This document shows, one piece after another, positions 19,220-27,820 of a stretch of 64,000 nucleotides of DNA. Source of the DNA: Comamonas sp. B21-038. Lineage in GTDB: Bacteria; Pseudomonadota; Gammaproteobacteria; Burkholderiales; Burkholderiaceae_C. The translations under genes were made by a program, and so were the position numbers. The first letter of the stretch is position 1; each line of letters starts with the position of its first letter. The stretch covers positions 2,914,001 to 2,978,000 of the forward strand of contig NZ_CP092462.1 of NCBI RefSeq assembly GCF_022387135.1. Reading direction: 5' to 3'. The notes below the pieces were generated by a model. It worked only from the letters and a program-made list of their open reading frames with translations. It had not been told where the DNA came from and did no database searches.

Positions 19220-20158
19220 ATGGCCATACAGCACTACATCAAGGAAATCGGGCGCGGCGCACGCGGCGCCAAGGCCCTCAGCCGTCTCGAAGCCAGCGAT
19301 GCGATGGCGCAGATACTCGATGGCCGGGTCAGCGATTACGAAATCGGCGCCTTTTGCATTGCGATGCGCATCAAAGGCGAAACCGCCGAGGAGATGTGCG
19401 GCCTCTGGGATGCCGTGCATGCACGTATTGCCCGCTTCCACAGCAGCGCAGCGCTGCCCACCGTGGTAGTGCCCAGCTATAACGGTGCGCGCCGCTTGCC
19501 CACGTTGACTCCGCTGCTGGCCCTGCTGCTGGCACGCGAAGGCCTGCCCGTGCTGGTTCACGGCATGCAGACCGAGGCGAGCCGCATCACGGCCTTTGCG
19601 GTGTTCGAGCGGCTGGGGCTGACAGTCCGCGATGGGGCCGGGGCGATCGCCCCATCCGAAGTGGCCTTGGTGCATACGGGCACCTTGCTGCCCGCGCTCG
19701 CCAAACTGCTGGCGGTGCGCCAGATCATTGGCCTGCGCAACCCCGGCCACAGCATTGCGAAGCTGCTGCAGCCCCTGCAGAGCCCTGCGGTTTTGCTGGG
19801 CAGCTATACCCACCCCGAATACCTGCCGATGCTGCAAGCCACGCTGGCCGAGCTGCAGACCCATGCGCTGCTCTCGCGCGGACTGGAAGGCGAAGTCTGC
19901 GCCGACCCGCGCCGCACCCCGCAGTACGATGGCTTTGTCGCCGGCCAGCACCAGCTGCTGCAAGCGCGCAGCAGTGGCACCGATGGCCAGGTGCCGGGGC
20001 TGCCCAGCGAGCGCGATGCGGACACCACCGCCCGCTACACCGAGGCCGTTCTGGCCGGCCAGTTGCCGGTGCCCGCCGCCCTGGCCCAGCAAGTGGAACA
20101 TGTGCTGGCCATCGCCCAACAAACACTACCCGCGTCCCAAGGTCCCCGCCATGACTGA
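19220..20158 (+). CDS. ybiB: DNA-binding protein YbiB (TrpD2-like phosphoribosyltransferase fold)
   Basis: 312 residues. The sequence matches the YbiB/TrpD2 family, related to anthranilate phosphoribosyltransferase but binding nucleic acid rather than anthranilate. Seen: IKEIGRGARGAKALSRLEA, the helical ILDGRVSDYEIGAFCIAMRI, VVPSYNGARRLPTLTPLLAL in place of a PRPP loop, and GLRNPGHSIAKLLQPL. In E. coli YbiB is LexA-regulated, and I did not see a clear SOS box here. Its last eight bases overlap the start of cobA (ATGACTGA), so translation is likely coupled. Confidence 0.88.
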   Translation: MAIQHYIKEIGRGARGAKALSRLEASDAMAQILDGRVSDYEIGAFCIAMRIKGETAEEMCGLWDAVHARIARFHSSAALPTVVVPSYNGARRLPTLTPLLALLLAREGLPVLVHGMQTEASRITAFAVFERLGLTVRDGAGAIAPSEVALVHTGTLLPALAKLLAVRQIIGLRNPGHSIAKLLQPLQSPAVLLGSYTHPEYLPMLQATLAELQTHALLSRGLEGEVCADPRRTPQYDGFVAGQHQLLQARSSGTDGQVPGLPSERDADTTARYTEAVLAGQLPVPAALAQQVEHVLAIAQQTLPASQGPRHD

Positions 20159-21047
20159 CAGCAGCCTGCCCACTCCTACTGCGCGCCCCCCCGCCGATGC
20201 CCCAACGCCCGGTCAGGGCCAGTGCACCCTGGTCGGTGCCGGCCCGGGTGACCCGGACCTGCTGACCATTGCTGCCGCCAAAGCGCTGCAACGTGCCACC
20301 GTGCTGCTGGTGGACGACCTCGTCAACGAAGCCGTGCTGCAATGGGCTCCCGAGAGCGCACGCATCGTTCACGTAGGCAAGCGGGGCGGCTGCCAAAGTA
20401 CGCCCCAGGCATTTATCCAGCGCCTGATGCTGCAAGAGGTGCAGGCTGGCGAGAACGTGGTGCGTCTCAAAGGGGGTGACCCGTTCATCTTTGGCCGGGG
20501 CGGTGAAGAAGTGGAGTTCTTGCGCGCCCATGGCATCGAGCCGCGCATCATCAACGGCGTGACGGCCGGGCTTGCAGCGCTGACCAGCCTGGGCGCACCG
20601 CTGACCCACCGTGACCATGCACGGGGCGTGGTGTTCATCACCGGCCATGCCAAGCCGGGCGGACAAGGCCCCGATTGGGCGCAACTGGCCCGCACCGCAC
20701 ATGATGCGCGCCTGACCCTGGTGATCTACATGGGTGTGGCCAGTGCCGAGGCCATCAGCCAGGGCCTGGGCAGTGGCTTGCCTGCCGATACGCCCGTCGC
20801 CATCGTGCAGCACGCCAGCCTGCCCCAGCAGCGCCATGCGATCACCGACCTAGCCCATTTACCCGCCACCATGGCCCGCGAAAAACTGGCCAGCCCCAGC
20901 ATCATCGTCGTCGGCGATGTGGTGCAATGCGTGGCTTTGGCAGCGCAGGCAATCCGTAACAACGAGGCGATAGCCAGCCGAGATTTCTCCGAGATTTGCG
21001 GATACGATAGCCAGGCAACCGTGGAAGACCAAGCATCCATAGCGTAG
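20151..21047 (+). CDS. cobA: Uroporphyrinogen-III C-methyltransferase (SUMT)
   Basis: 298 residues from ATG 20151. SUMT methylates uroporphyrinogen III at C2 and C7 with SAM, giving precorrin-2 for siroheme or cobalamin. Motifs are clear: LVGAGPGDPDLLTIAAAKAL (SAM loop), RLKGGDPFIFGRGGEE, and GVTAGLAALTSLGAPLTHRD. It lacks the CysG N-terminal dehydrogenase domain, so the two later steps must be elsewhere. An N-terminal extension of about 22 residues is Pro-rich. It overlaps ybiB by eight bases. Confidence 0.95.
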   Translation: MTDSSLPTPTARPPADAPTPGQGQCTLVGAGPGDPDLLTIAAAKALQRATVLLVDDLVNEAVLQWAPESARIVHVGKRGGCQSTPQAFIQRLMLQEVQAGENVVRLKGGDPFIFGRGGEEVEFLRAHGIEPRIINGVTAGLAALTSLGAPLTHRDHARGVVFITGHAKPGGQGPDWAQLARTAHDARLTLVIYMGVASAEAISQGLGSGLPADTPVAIVQHASLPQQRHAITDLAHLPATMAREKLASPSIIVVGDVVQCVALAAQAIRNNEAIASRDFSEICGYDSQATVEDQASIA

Positions 21048-21118
21048 AGTAATCAATCTTTACATATGCACAGATTGTTTCTCCAGGTTCAATCCATAAA
21101 ACGAGGAGCACTGACGAT

Positions 21119-22306
21119 ATGCAAAGACAACGCACCTGGCGCCTGTGCGCCGCTGCACTGGCCATTACCGCACTGACCGCCTGCAAGACTGAGCTGGGCC
21201 CGGGCGATGGCGATGGTGGCACCAACCCCAATCCCAAACCCTACCCCACGCTCGACGGCAAAGCACCGCAAAGCTTTTCGCTCAGCAGCATCGATGGCAA
21301 GGCCGCCAATACGGCCGAGAGCTTTGATGCCGCCATCGCGCAGGATGCCAACTTCATCGCTGTGGATCTGGTCATGAGCAAGGATGGCGAGCTGGTCGCG
21401 CTGGCCTCGCCGGACATCACCGACATCACCGACGTCTCCAGCCGCAGCGTCTACGCGAGCCGCAAAACCTTGCGAATGATCGATGGACAGCGCCACGAAG
21501 GTTGGTTTGCCTCTGACTTCACGTTGGTGGAACTGCAAAGCCTGCGCGCCAAGCTGACTGGCTCTAGCACGCCGCCGGTCAATGCCACCACCGGCCGCAT
21601 TCTGTCGCTCAATGATGTGATCGCCTATGTCAAGCGCCAGCGCAAGACCGTCGGCCTGTATCTGCAGACCCTGAACCCGACCTACCACAGCCAGCAGGGC
21701 CTGGCGATGGAAGACAAGCTGCTGGCCGCCTTCACCGCAGCGGGCTACACCCAGGAAACGGCGCCAGTGATGGTGCGCTCTTTGGAGGTGGCCCACCTGA
21801 AAGCCCTGCGCGCCAAAACCCAGGTTCGCCTGGTACAGATGATCAATGGCCATCCGGAGCTCGCATCTGATGGCAGCATCACCCTGTCGCCACCCTATGC
21901 CCAACCCTATGACTTCACGCTGGCCGGCACCTCTACCACCTATGCCCAGATGGTGACCGCCGACGGCCTGGCGCAGATCAAGACCTATGCCAATGGCATT
22001 TCGCCGTGGAAGCCTTACGTCATCTCCGCACGCTACCTGGACAAGAATGGTGACAAGCAGCCCGACGACCTGAACAACGACGGCAAGTGGGACTACCGTG
22101 ACCGCGAGATGATGCCGCCGACCAACCTGGTCACCCTCGCCCATGCGGCCAAGCTCTTTGTCCACCCCTGGGAATACCGCAACGATGTGACCTTGCTGGC
22201 CAGCGACTTCAAGGGCAAGGTGGCGGCAGAGTACAAGCTGTTCTACGAAGTGGGTGTGGATGGCGTGTTCAGCGACAGCCCCAGCGATGCCAACAAGGCA
22301 CGCTAA
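21119..22306 (+). CDS. GDPD-fold lipoprotein, probable pseudoenzyme
   Basis: 395 residues. The lipobox LTAC places the lipidated Cys at residue 21. The mature part aligns with glycerophosphodiester phosphodiesterases (NTAESFDAAIAQDANFIAVD, then LVMSKDGELVALASPD), but the HRG motif is SIDG, the Glu of the E-x-D pair is Ala (FIAVDL) and the HD pair is Ala-Ser. Only one metal Asp is kept. Near residue 316 there is a dockerin-type calcium loop, DLNNDGKWDYRD, and a second one before it (DKNGDKQPDD). It may bind but not cleave its ligand. It begins 71 bases after cobA; a terminator follows. Confidence 0.75.
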   Translation: MQRQRTWRLCAAALAITALTACKTELGPGDGDGGTNPNPKPYPTLDGKAPQSFSLSSIDGKAANTAESFDAAIAQDANFIAVDLVMSKDGELVALASPDITDITDVSSRSVYASRKTLRMIDGQRHEGWFASDFTLVELQSLRAKLTGSSTPPVNATTGRILSLNDVIAYVKRQRKTVGLYLQTLNPTYHSQQGLAMEDKLLAAFTAAGYTQETAPVMVRSLEVAHLKALRAKTQVRLVQMINGHPELASDGSITLSPPYAQPYDFTLAGTSTTYAQMVTADGLAQIKTYANGISPWKPYVISARYLDKNGDKQPDDLNNDGKWDYRDREMMPPTNLVTLAHAAKLFVHPWEYRNDVTLLASDFKGKVAAEYKLFYEVGVDGVFSDSPSDANKAR

Positions 22307-22363
22307 TCAGGCAACCAACGCCAAGATCAGCTAGGTGCCGACGCTAGGGCACCACCTACGAAG

Positions 22364-22391
22364 AAAGGCAAGGTGAAGACCTTGCCTTTTT
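22364..22391 (+). terminator. Intrinsic terminator after the GDPD-like gene
   Basis: AAAGGCAAGGT / ACCTTGCCTTT stem with a 4-base loop, then TTT. Confidence 0.85.
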
Positions 22392-22458
22392 CTATGGGCC
22401 TGAATCTTGCTGCGCCATGCAGCAAAATCAGGCAACGCAAATCGCTACCCAGCCACAC

Positions 22459-22944
22459 TCAGCTGGTCTGCCGCGTCGTCTGCGCAAAGCGGCGCGCCAA
22501 CTCCTTGCGCAGTTCCTTGCGCGTCAACGCCGCTTCCCAGCGGCGTTTTTCATCCGCCGTCTCCGGCTGCAACGGCGGCACCGGCACTGGCTTGCGCTGG
22601 TCGTCCACCGCCACCATCGTGAAAAAGCAGCTGTTGACATGGCGCACGCTGCGTTCGCGGATGTTCTCCGCCACCACCTTGATGCCGATCTCCATCGACG
22701 AGGTTCCGGTGTAGTTGACGCTGGCGTAGAACGACACCAGCTCACCCACATGGATGGGCTCCAGGAACATCACCTGGTCCACACTCAGGGTCACCACGTA
22801 GCGCCCGGCATAGCGGCTCGCACAGGAGTAAGCCACATTGTCCAGCTCGCGCAAAATGGCGCCGCCATGCACATTGCCAGAAAAATTAGCCATGTCCGGA
22901 GACATCAGCACCGTCATCGTGAGTTGGTGGTGGGGTAAACGCAT
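22459..22944 (-). CDS. Acyl-CoA thioesterase, hotdog fold
   Basis: 161 residues from ATG 22944 (MRLPHHQLTMTVLMSPDM). An in-frame start at 23106 would add 54 residues of unrelated sequence. The hotdog signature is NFSGNVHGGAILRELDNVAY, in which the Asp or Glu of the helix and the His-Gly-Gly turn are conserved, followed by YVVTLSVDQVMFLEPIHVGE. This is the acyl-CoA thioesterase (YciA/ACOT-like) group that hydrolyses medium to long acyl-CoA. No strong ribosome site is seen, so the exact start is uncertain. It lies downstream of the FHA gene on the same strand. Confidence 0.9.
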   Translation of the reverse strand: MRLPHHQLTMTVLMSPDMANFSGNVHGGAILRELDNVAYSCASRYAGRYVVTLSVDQVMFLEPIHVGELVSFYASVNYTGTSSMEIGIKVVAENIRERSVRHVNSCFFTMVAVDDQRKPVPVPPLQPETADEKRRWEAALTRKELRKELARRFAQTTRQTS

Positions 22945-23102
22945 GGAGCCGATTGTAGGCATCGCGCTAGACGGCGGGGAGCCGCCCGGGCAAGCCCCTG
23001 GTTCCGCTCGGACATGCCGCATTCCCGGCTGCGACGGCCTAGCGGGACAGGCTTGGGCCCGCCGGCTTGTGCGCTGGCCATAGCCCTTCACCCATCCATC
23101 CC

Positions 23103-23426
23103 TCACCCGGCAAAGGCATTGCGGGGCTGTTCCGAGCCATGTTTGATAAAGACCTTGTAGCAGCCTACGAGCACATAGTCCCCCGTGTAGAGCACCTTGC
23201 GGCGCGTCCGCATGCCATTGACGAAGATGCCGTTCGTGCTGTGGTGGTCGACGACGGACAGAACACCGGCACGGTAGTGGAAAGCGCCGTGATCCCGGCT
23301 GACAGCCGGGTTATCCAGGCAAATGGCGTTGCCGGCACCTCGGCCAAATGTGGTGTACCCGCTCTCCAGGATCAGCGAATGAAGCACGACCCTGTGCGTG
23401 ATGAAGATCAGGACTTCCGGCAGCAT
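23103..23426 (-). CDS. FHA domain protein, stand-alone
   Basis: 107 residues, almost all of it a single FHA domain: TTFGRGAGNAICLDNPAVSR (the Gly-Arg of strand 3 and the Ser of the loop), then DHGAFHY and HHSTNGIFVNG (the Asn that contacts phospho-Thr). FHA domains bind phosphothreonine peptides. A strong ribosome site (GAAGGAGGTGG) lies 6 bases before the ATG. No kinase, phosphatase or secretion gene is nearby, so the partner is unknown. The gene end comes 158 bases before the thioesterase start. Confidence 0.9.
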   Translation of the reverse strand: MLPEVLIFITHRVVLHSLILESGYTTFGRGAGNAICLDNPAVSRDHGAFHYRAGVLSVVDHHSTNGIFVNGMRTRRKVLYTGDYVLVGCYKVFIKHGSEQPRNAFAG

Positions 23427-24274
23427 ATTCCACCTCCTTCGCCCGACCGGTGCCCGGTCAGTACTGCAATCTATCGCTGCAGCATCAACAAATTATCAAT
23501 CGGTTTATTAAAATAGATTGATAATAAATTACAACTTGGATTGATAGAAAGAAAACCTAGGGAATACACGGAGCATCAATTTTATCTATTGGTGGAAGAC
23601 GCCCGCTCTCCCAACGGATGCGGGCAGGCAGGCTTGCTGGCTGGTCAGGACAATGCCGGCCAGTAGGACACACTGACTGACATAAAACACGCTTTGTTGG
23701 AGGGAAGCAACTGCGGCAACCCATCATGCGTCGGCAGCACTCGGGAGCGTGTCTCAAGCACCTGGAGCTGAAAAACACAAGGCCATGCTGTGCACCCCGC
23801 TGGGCACCATGCCATCTGCCCCGTTGCTGCTTGGGCAGGCGTATCGCTCGCCAAACATCGGACACACCAGCAAGACGCGCCAGGGAAAAACGCAGTCTAG
23901 GGCGCGGTCCGCTGCGTTGTATTCCTTGTCAAATAGCTGCAGCCTGACTGCAAAGAACGCTTTGCTTCTCATCCCGCTCCAAGCAGGCTCCATGGGCGAA
24001 GGTTTTGCAAAGGATTTCAAGCGCTTGTCTCTATGTGGGGAGTGGCGTGAACTGCAGCGGTTCATGCAAGACGGTGGCAATCACTCTCTCCAGCCGGTGC
24101 TGGACTGTGCATGACTCCTATCCTGCAGGCCTTTCAGCCCGTTCAGCGCAATAGCAGCAAACATTCTGAGGGCTGCTTGCAGCATCGCTCAGCCCCTGGC
24201 CTTCCAAGTCTTCCTGCACATCGGGGAAGACCAGTTTGTTCTAACCTACAAAAGCAGGTGACGACCAGAAATTG
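23427..24274. other. Gene-poor stretch between FHA gene and tRNA-His
   Basis: About 850 bases with no convincing gene. The part near 23490-23580 is AT-rich. The short open frames on both strands have no recognisable domain and no clear ribosome site. The part from about 23880 to 24018 is related to the dispersed repeat listed separately. It looks like decayed or repeat-derived DNA. Confidence 0.6.
23880..24018 (+). repeat. Degenerate copy (A) of dispersed inverted-repeat element
   Basis: From about 23901 it aligns with the copies at 56559-56725 and 31909-32072, sharing TCCGCTGCGTTGT, TTCCTTGTCAA, GACTGCAAA and CTCATCCCG in the same order and spacing. It ends in GGTTTTGCAAAGGATTTC, a worn version of the right terminal repeat. 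The left end is too different to place. Confidence 0.65.
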
Positions 24275-24310
24275 AAAAACCCTTGCAGGTTGTTCACTTG
24301 CAAGGGTTTC
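24275..24310 (-). terminator. Intrinsic terminator after tRNA-His
   Basis: Minus strand: AAACCCTTGCA / TGCAAGGGTTT stem with a T-run. It lies 5 bases beyond the encoded CCA of tRNA-His. Confidence 0.85.
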
Positions 24311-24314
24311 AATT

Positions 24315-24391
24315 TGGGGTGGCTGATGGGGCTCGAACCCACGACAACAGGAATCACAATCCTGGACTCTACCAACTGAGCTACAGCCACC
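24315..24391 (-). tRNA. tRNA-His (anticodon GTG)
   Basis: The minus strand folds as a full cloverleaf. The D-stem region reads AGCTCAGTTGGTAGAG, the anticodon loop TTGTGAT has GTG, and the T-arm GTTCGAGCC is present. The acceptor GTGGCTG / CAGCCAC has an extra 5' G paired with C73, the histidine identity mark. The 3' CCA is encoded. A terminator follows at once. ppiD lies upstream on the same strand. Confidence 0.97.
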
Positions 24392-24450
24392 GTGTTGGGG
24401 AAGACATGATTATAGCCAGAAATTTGGCCCCTCTCATGAATTCTCCGTTT

Positions 24451-26364
24451 TTATGAAATTTTTGTTTCTGCGGGGCGTGGGACCTTGATCTGCGCCTTGA
24501 AACGCTCCTTGAGCATTTCGTAATACGCCAAGGTTTCAGCATTGGCCTGGTAACGCTCGAACTCCTGCTTTTGGCGCAGGCGCATCTCGGCAGAGTCTTC
24601 GCTACGCGGCACGACCTTGTTCACGCGCACGATGGTGTAACCATCGTTGCCCAGGTCCACACCCACCCAGGAGGCAGCCTCGCCGACCTTCGCATGCATG
24701 GCAGCATTGAGCACCGCAGGCACCTGGCCCTTGGCATCCTGGCGCGACACGACAATCGGTGCTGCCAGCTTGGCGCCTGCAGCGTCGGCCTTCCAGGCTT
24801 CCAGCTTGGCTTGCGCGTCCTGGCGGGCGAGTTCTGCAGCCTTCTGCGCTACGTACAGGTCATGGGCCTTGGCCTTGACTTCCTCGAACGGCAGAATGCG
24901 TGCATCGAAGTGCTCCACCACACGACCCGAGGCCAGGGTGCTGGGCGCCACTTCAATGGCTTCGGTGTTGCGCTTGTTCTGCAAAGCGTCGCTGGAGAAC
25001 AGCGCTTCCAGGAAGGTTGCGTTGGCCAGGGCGCCCGTCGCTCCAGGGGCGGCCGTGCGGGTGACATGCTCGGCCTTCTGGATCTTCAGACCCAGCTTCT
25101 CAGCCACAGGCTGCAGGCTATCGGACTGCTCGAACACCATGTTGGAGAAGGTCTCGGCGACTTCGGCGTACTTGCGCTGCACCTGCTGGGCCAGCACCTC
25201 GGTCTCGATCTTCGCGCGCAGCTCTTCAAAGCTGGGGGTACGCGGGGTCTTGATCTCACCCATCTTGATGATGTGGAAGCCGTACTCCGTGCTGACCAGG
25301 TCGCTGATCTCACCAGTCTTCATTGCAAAGGCGGCGTCCTCAAAAGGCTTGACCATGTCGCCCTGCTTGACCAGACCCAGATCACCGCCGCTGTCGCGCG
25401 AGCCGGTGTCTTGCGAATTCTTCTTGGCCAGCTCGGCGAATTGGGCTGGGTTGGCCTTGGCTTCGGCCAACAGCTGCTCGGCACGCTGCTTGGCTTTTTC
25501 ACGGTCTGCTGCCGACATGGAGGCTGGCGCGTCAATCAGGATGTGGCTGATGCGGCGCTGTTCCTTGTCCATGAAGCGGCTCAGATTTTCCTTGTAGTAG
25601 GTACGCAGATCGTCTTCGCTGGGCTTGATCATGCTCTTGACCGCTTCGGCGTTCAGCACCACATACTCGATCGTGGACTGCTCCTTCTGGCGGAACAGCT
25701 CCTGGTTGCTCTTGTAGAACGCTTCCACATCGGCATCGGTGGTCTTGACCTGGGACGCATAGTCCTTGGCTGCGAACTGCGCCAGCTGGATCTCACGCTG
25801 CTGGTAGAGCGCGTCGACCGCCAGCTGGGTCTGTGCATCGGTCGCAAAGGCCGTGTTGGACACACCGCCGAGTACCTGGCGCGACGCAATGTCGCGGCGC
25901 ATGCCTGCTTCAAAGCCTTCGGGCGTCATGCCCTGGGCACCCACCAGCGCGCGGTAGGCATCGACGTCCAGCGAGCCATCGGGTTTTTTCAGCGCAGCAA
26001 TCTGCGGAATTTCCTGCAGCGCGCGGACCAGTGCGGCATTGTCCACCCTCAGGTGCATTTTTTGCACCGCGGCGTCAATCACCTGGTCACGCACCATGCG
26101 CTCCAACGTCAGATAGCGGGCATCCGGGCCGTCCATCCACTTGGCGTCCATGTTGGGGTCTTGCTGGCGCATGCGATCCGAGGCAACGCGGTGCGCATTG
26201 TCCCAGTCCATCTGCGTAATGTCTTTGCCATTGACTTTGGCGACCACCGGGCTCTTTTCGGTGAAGTAGTTCTGGTTCACTCCCACCAAAACAAAAGACA
26301 GAATGATCAGCAAGAACAGCGGATACATCAGCACCTTGGAGTACTTGCGGATGGTTTCAAACAT
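24451..26364 (-). CDS. ppiD: Periplasmic folding chaperone/peptidyl-prolyl isomerase PpiD
   Basis: 637 residues. A single membrane anchor near residues 12-32 (VLMYPLFLLIILSFVLVGVN) is followed by a SurA-like N-terminal domain. A parvulin domain lies at about 265-365 (ISHILIDAP, KKNSQDTGSRDSGGDLGLV, VSTEYGFHIIKM) and a second long helical part follows. PpiD helps proteins leaving the Sec translocon fold in the periplasm. A ribosome site AGGAAAG precedes the ATG at 26364. A strong terminator structure lies only about 20 bases before the ATG, which leaves no room for a promoter between. Confidence 0.95.
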   Translation of the reverse strand: MFETIRKYSKVLMYPLFLLIILSFVLVGVNQNYFTEKSPVVAKVNGKDITQMDWDNAHRVASDRMRQQDPNMDAKWMDGPDARYLTLERMVRDQVIDAAVQKMHLRVDNAALVRALQEIPQIAALKKPDGSLDVDAYRALVGAQGMTPEGFEAGMRRDIASRQVLGGVSNTAFATDAQTQLAVDALYQQREIQLAQFAAKDYASQVKTTDADVEAFYKSNQELFRQKEQSTIEYVVLNAEAVKSMIKPSEDDLRTYYKENLSRFMDKEQRRISHILIDAPASMSAADREKAKQRAEQLLAEAKANPAQFAELAKKNSQDTGSRDSGGDLGLVKQGDMVKPFEDAAFAMKTGEISDLVSTEYGFHIIKMGEIKTPRTPSFEELRAKIETEVLAQQVQRKYAEVAETFSNMVFEQSDSLQPVAEKLGLKIQKAEHVTRTAAPGATGALANATFLEALFSSDALQNKRNTEAIEVAPSTLASGRVVEHFDARILPFEEVKAKAHDLYVAQKAAELARQDAQAKLEAWKADAAGAKLAAPIVVSRQDAKGQVPAVLNAAMHAKVGEAASWVGVDLGNDGYTIVRVNKVVPRSEDSAEMRLRQKQEFERYQANAETLAYYEMLKERFKAQIKVPRPAETKIS

Positions 26365-26384
26365 CGTCTAACTTTCCTGAGGAC

Positions 26385-26414
26385 AAAAAAAAAGGCGAAC
26401 CCTCATTCGCCTTT
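26385..26414 (-). terminator. Intrinsic terminator in the leader of ppiD (possible attenuator)
   Basis: Minus strand: AAAGGCGAA / TTCGCCTTT stem with a 6-base loop, followed by nine T. The T-run ends 20 bases before the ppiD start and overlaps nothing else. Either it ends an upstream RNA, with ppiD reached by read-through, or it acts as an attenuator. Confidence 0.75.
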
Positions 26415-27102
26415 ATTCGGTTTTCAGCAAGGGATGCGGCGGCAGACGGTCAGACGTAGGCATCTGCTGCTTGCAACGGCGGTTTTCCCATTGCATATCA
26501 ATCAGATACAACGTCAACTGACATCTGCTCCCCACCCCCTGTCAAATAGGGCGTGCAACATGCGTCTTGGCAACGCATGAACGTCGAAACAGCAAGTGTA
26601 CCGCGAAAGAGTTTTTCCTCCCTATGAGGGCAAGGGGCGCGTTAGGGAATACAGGATTTTTGCCCGCACCTGGGACCGCGAGGCGGCGGATGCGCAGCAC
26701 CTCCCCCCTCTTTTAAGAGGCAGCACTAAGGAGAAAAGCACTGGAGGCGTCCCAGGCCGGGCTGGACCCAACCGCCCGTCTGACAGGTTGCAGACTGCAA
26801 CGACGCGCATGCCAAGGTGGCGCGGCAGACGCCCCATCTGGCCATTGAAGCTCGGGAACAAAGGGAGGAAAGGAGATACCGGGTTCTAGGGCGCAGGCAC
26901 TGGAGCGGCTTTGGCGGATGGCCGGGCGCATGCGTACCAACGCTGCAGACTGCGCCATGGCGGCCATGCGGCGGGACGGCGATAACGAGCCGCCCCGCCC
27001 TGGCTGATGGCCGAGACTCTACGCCCAGGCAAGTGGGTAAGCAATAAACTCGGCCGGTATGGGCTGATTCGAGCTGACCCTGCAGAGGGTGAACAGACAA
27101 AG
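26415..27102. other. Unassigned stretch between the ppiD leader and tRNA-Val terminator
   Basis: About 690 bases with no recognisable protein gene or tRNA. Several short open frames exist on both strands, but none has a known domain. On the minus strand it lies between two strong terminators (27103-27133 and 26385-26414), so a separate transcript, perhaps a non-coding RNA or a long ppiD leader, could start here. I see no clear promoter match. Confidence 0.5.
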
Positions 27103-27133
27103 AAAAAACCCCTTAGATCACTCTAAGGGGTTT
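27103..27133 (-). terminator. Intrinsic terminator after tRNA-Val
   Basis: Minus strand: AAACCCCTTAGA / TCTAAGGGGTTT stem, 4-base loop, six T. It closes the hupB-tRNA-Val unit. Confidence 0.88.
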
Positions 27134-27149
27134 ATTTTCTTGGTTAATG

Positions 27150-27225
27150 TGGTGGGTGCTGACGGGGTCGAACCGCCGACCTACGCCTTGTAAGGGCGCC
27201 GCTCTACCAACTGAGCTAAGCACCC
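27150..27225 (-). tRNA. tRNA-Val (anticodon TAC)
   Basis: The minus strand gives a 76-base cloverleaf with acceptor GGGTGCT / AGCACCC, D-arm AGCTCAGTTGGTAGAG, anticodon loop CTTACAA (TAC) and T-arm GGTTCGACC, with CCA encoded. It sits 16 bases after hupB, and the two are likely transcribed together. Confidence 0.97.
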
Positions 27226-27241
27226 CACCTGATAACCGAAA

Positions 27242-27514
27242 TTAGTTCAACGCATCTTTCAATGCCTTGCCTGGACGGAACTTAGGCACCTTGGCTGCCT
27301 TGATCTTGATCGCAGCGCCGGTACGTGGGTTACGGCCGGTACGCGCAGCGCGCTTACCAACGGCAAAGGTACCAAAACCTACCAGAGAGACTGTACCACC
27401 TTTTTTCAAGGTTTTCTTCACTGCATCAATGGTGGACTCCAGCGCACGAGCCGCAGCAGCCTTGGAGATATCAGCATTGTTAGCAATGTGCTCAATGAGT
27501 TCAGTTTTATTCAC
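27242..27514 (-). CDS. hupB: Nucleoid protein HU (beta type)
   Basis: 90 residues, the exact size of HU. It starts [20 protein letters not shown], has [25 protein letters not shown] in the DNA-clasping arm (the conserved Pro is present) and ends [14 protein letters not shown] bends and compacts DNA. It is followed by tRNA-Val and a terminator. Confidence 0.97.
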   Translation of the reverse strand: MNKTELIEHIANNADISKAAAARALESTIDAVKKTLKKGGTVSLVGFGTFAVGKRAARTGRNPRTGAAIKIKAAKVPKFRPGKALKDALN

Positions 27515-27563
27515 AAGCAGCCTCTATTCATCAAGAGAGTTAAGGAAGTGTATGTTTCATCCC

Positions 27564-27590
27564 ATTATGAGCAGTTTGCACACGGTGCAA
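27564..27590 (-). promoter_or_regulatory. Possible sigma-70 promoter of hupB
   Basis: TTGCAC at 27585-27590 and CATAAT at 27564-27569 on the minus strand, 15 bases apart (shorter than the ideal 17), about 50 bases before the hupB start. The rest of the 306-base gap to pgsA holds no gene I can support. Confidence 0.4.
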
Positions 27591-27820
27591 CTGTCACAGA
27601 TTCAAAAACAACACCACTGGCACGAAATTTTCACCTCGACCCCAGTGCCTCTGGAATGAGGTGAATTCTAGACGGAATTTCTGGGTACTCAGGCAAAAAA
27701 TCACTTTTTTTCGCTGACCAGCGCCCGGTTTGCCTTGCGAAAGCCAGGCATCACGGGCTCTGTAGCCTGAATTCCTTGTACAGGCGAGGTGGAGTCTACG
27801 CCCAAACCTGTGACGGCCAA

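Noticed and set aside
23557-24114. Several short frames on both strands
   Set aside because: No domain and no ribosome site; part of the block is repeat-derived.
26415-27102. Possible extra tRNA genes near tRNA-Val
   Set aside because: No cloverleaf or T-arm matches found; only tRNA-Val and tRNA-His are supported.
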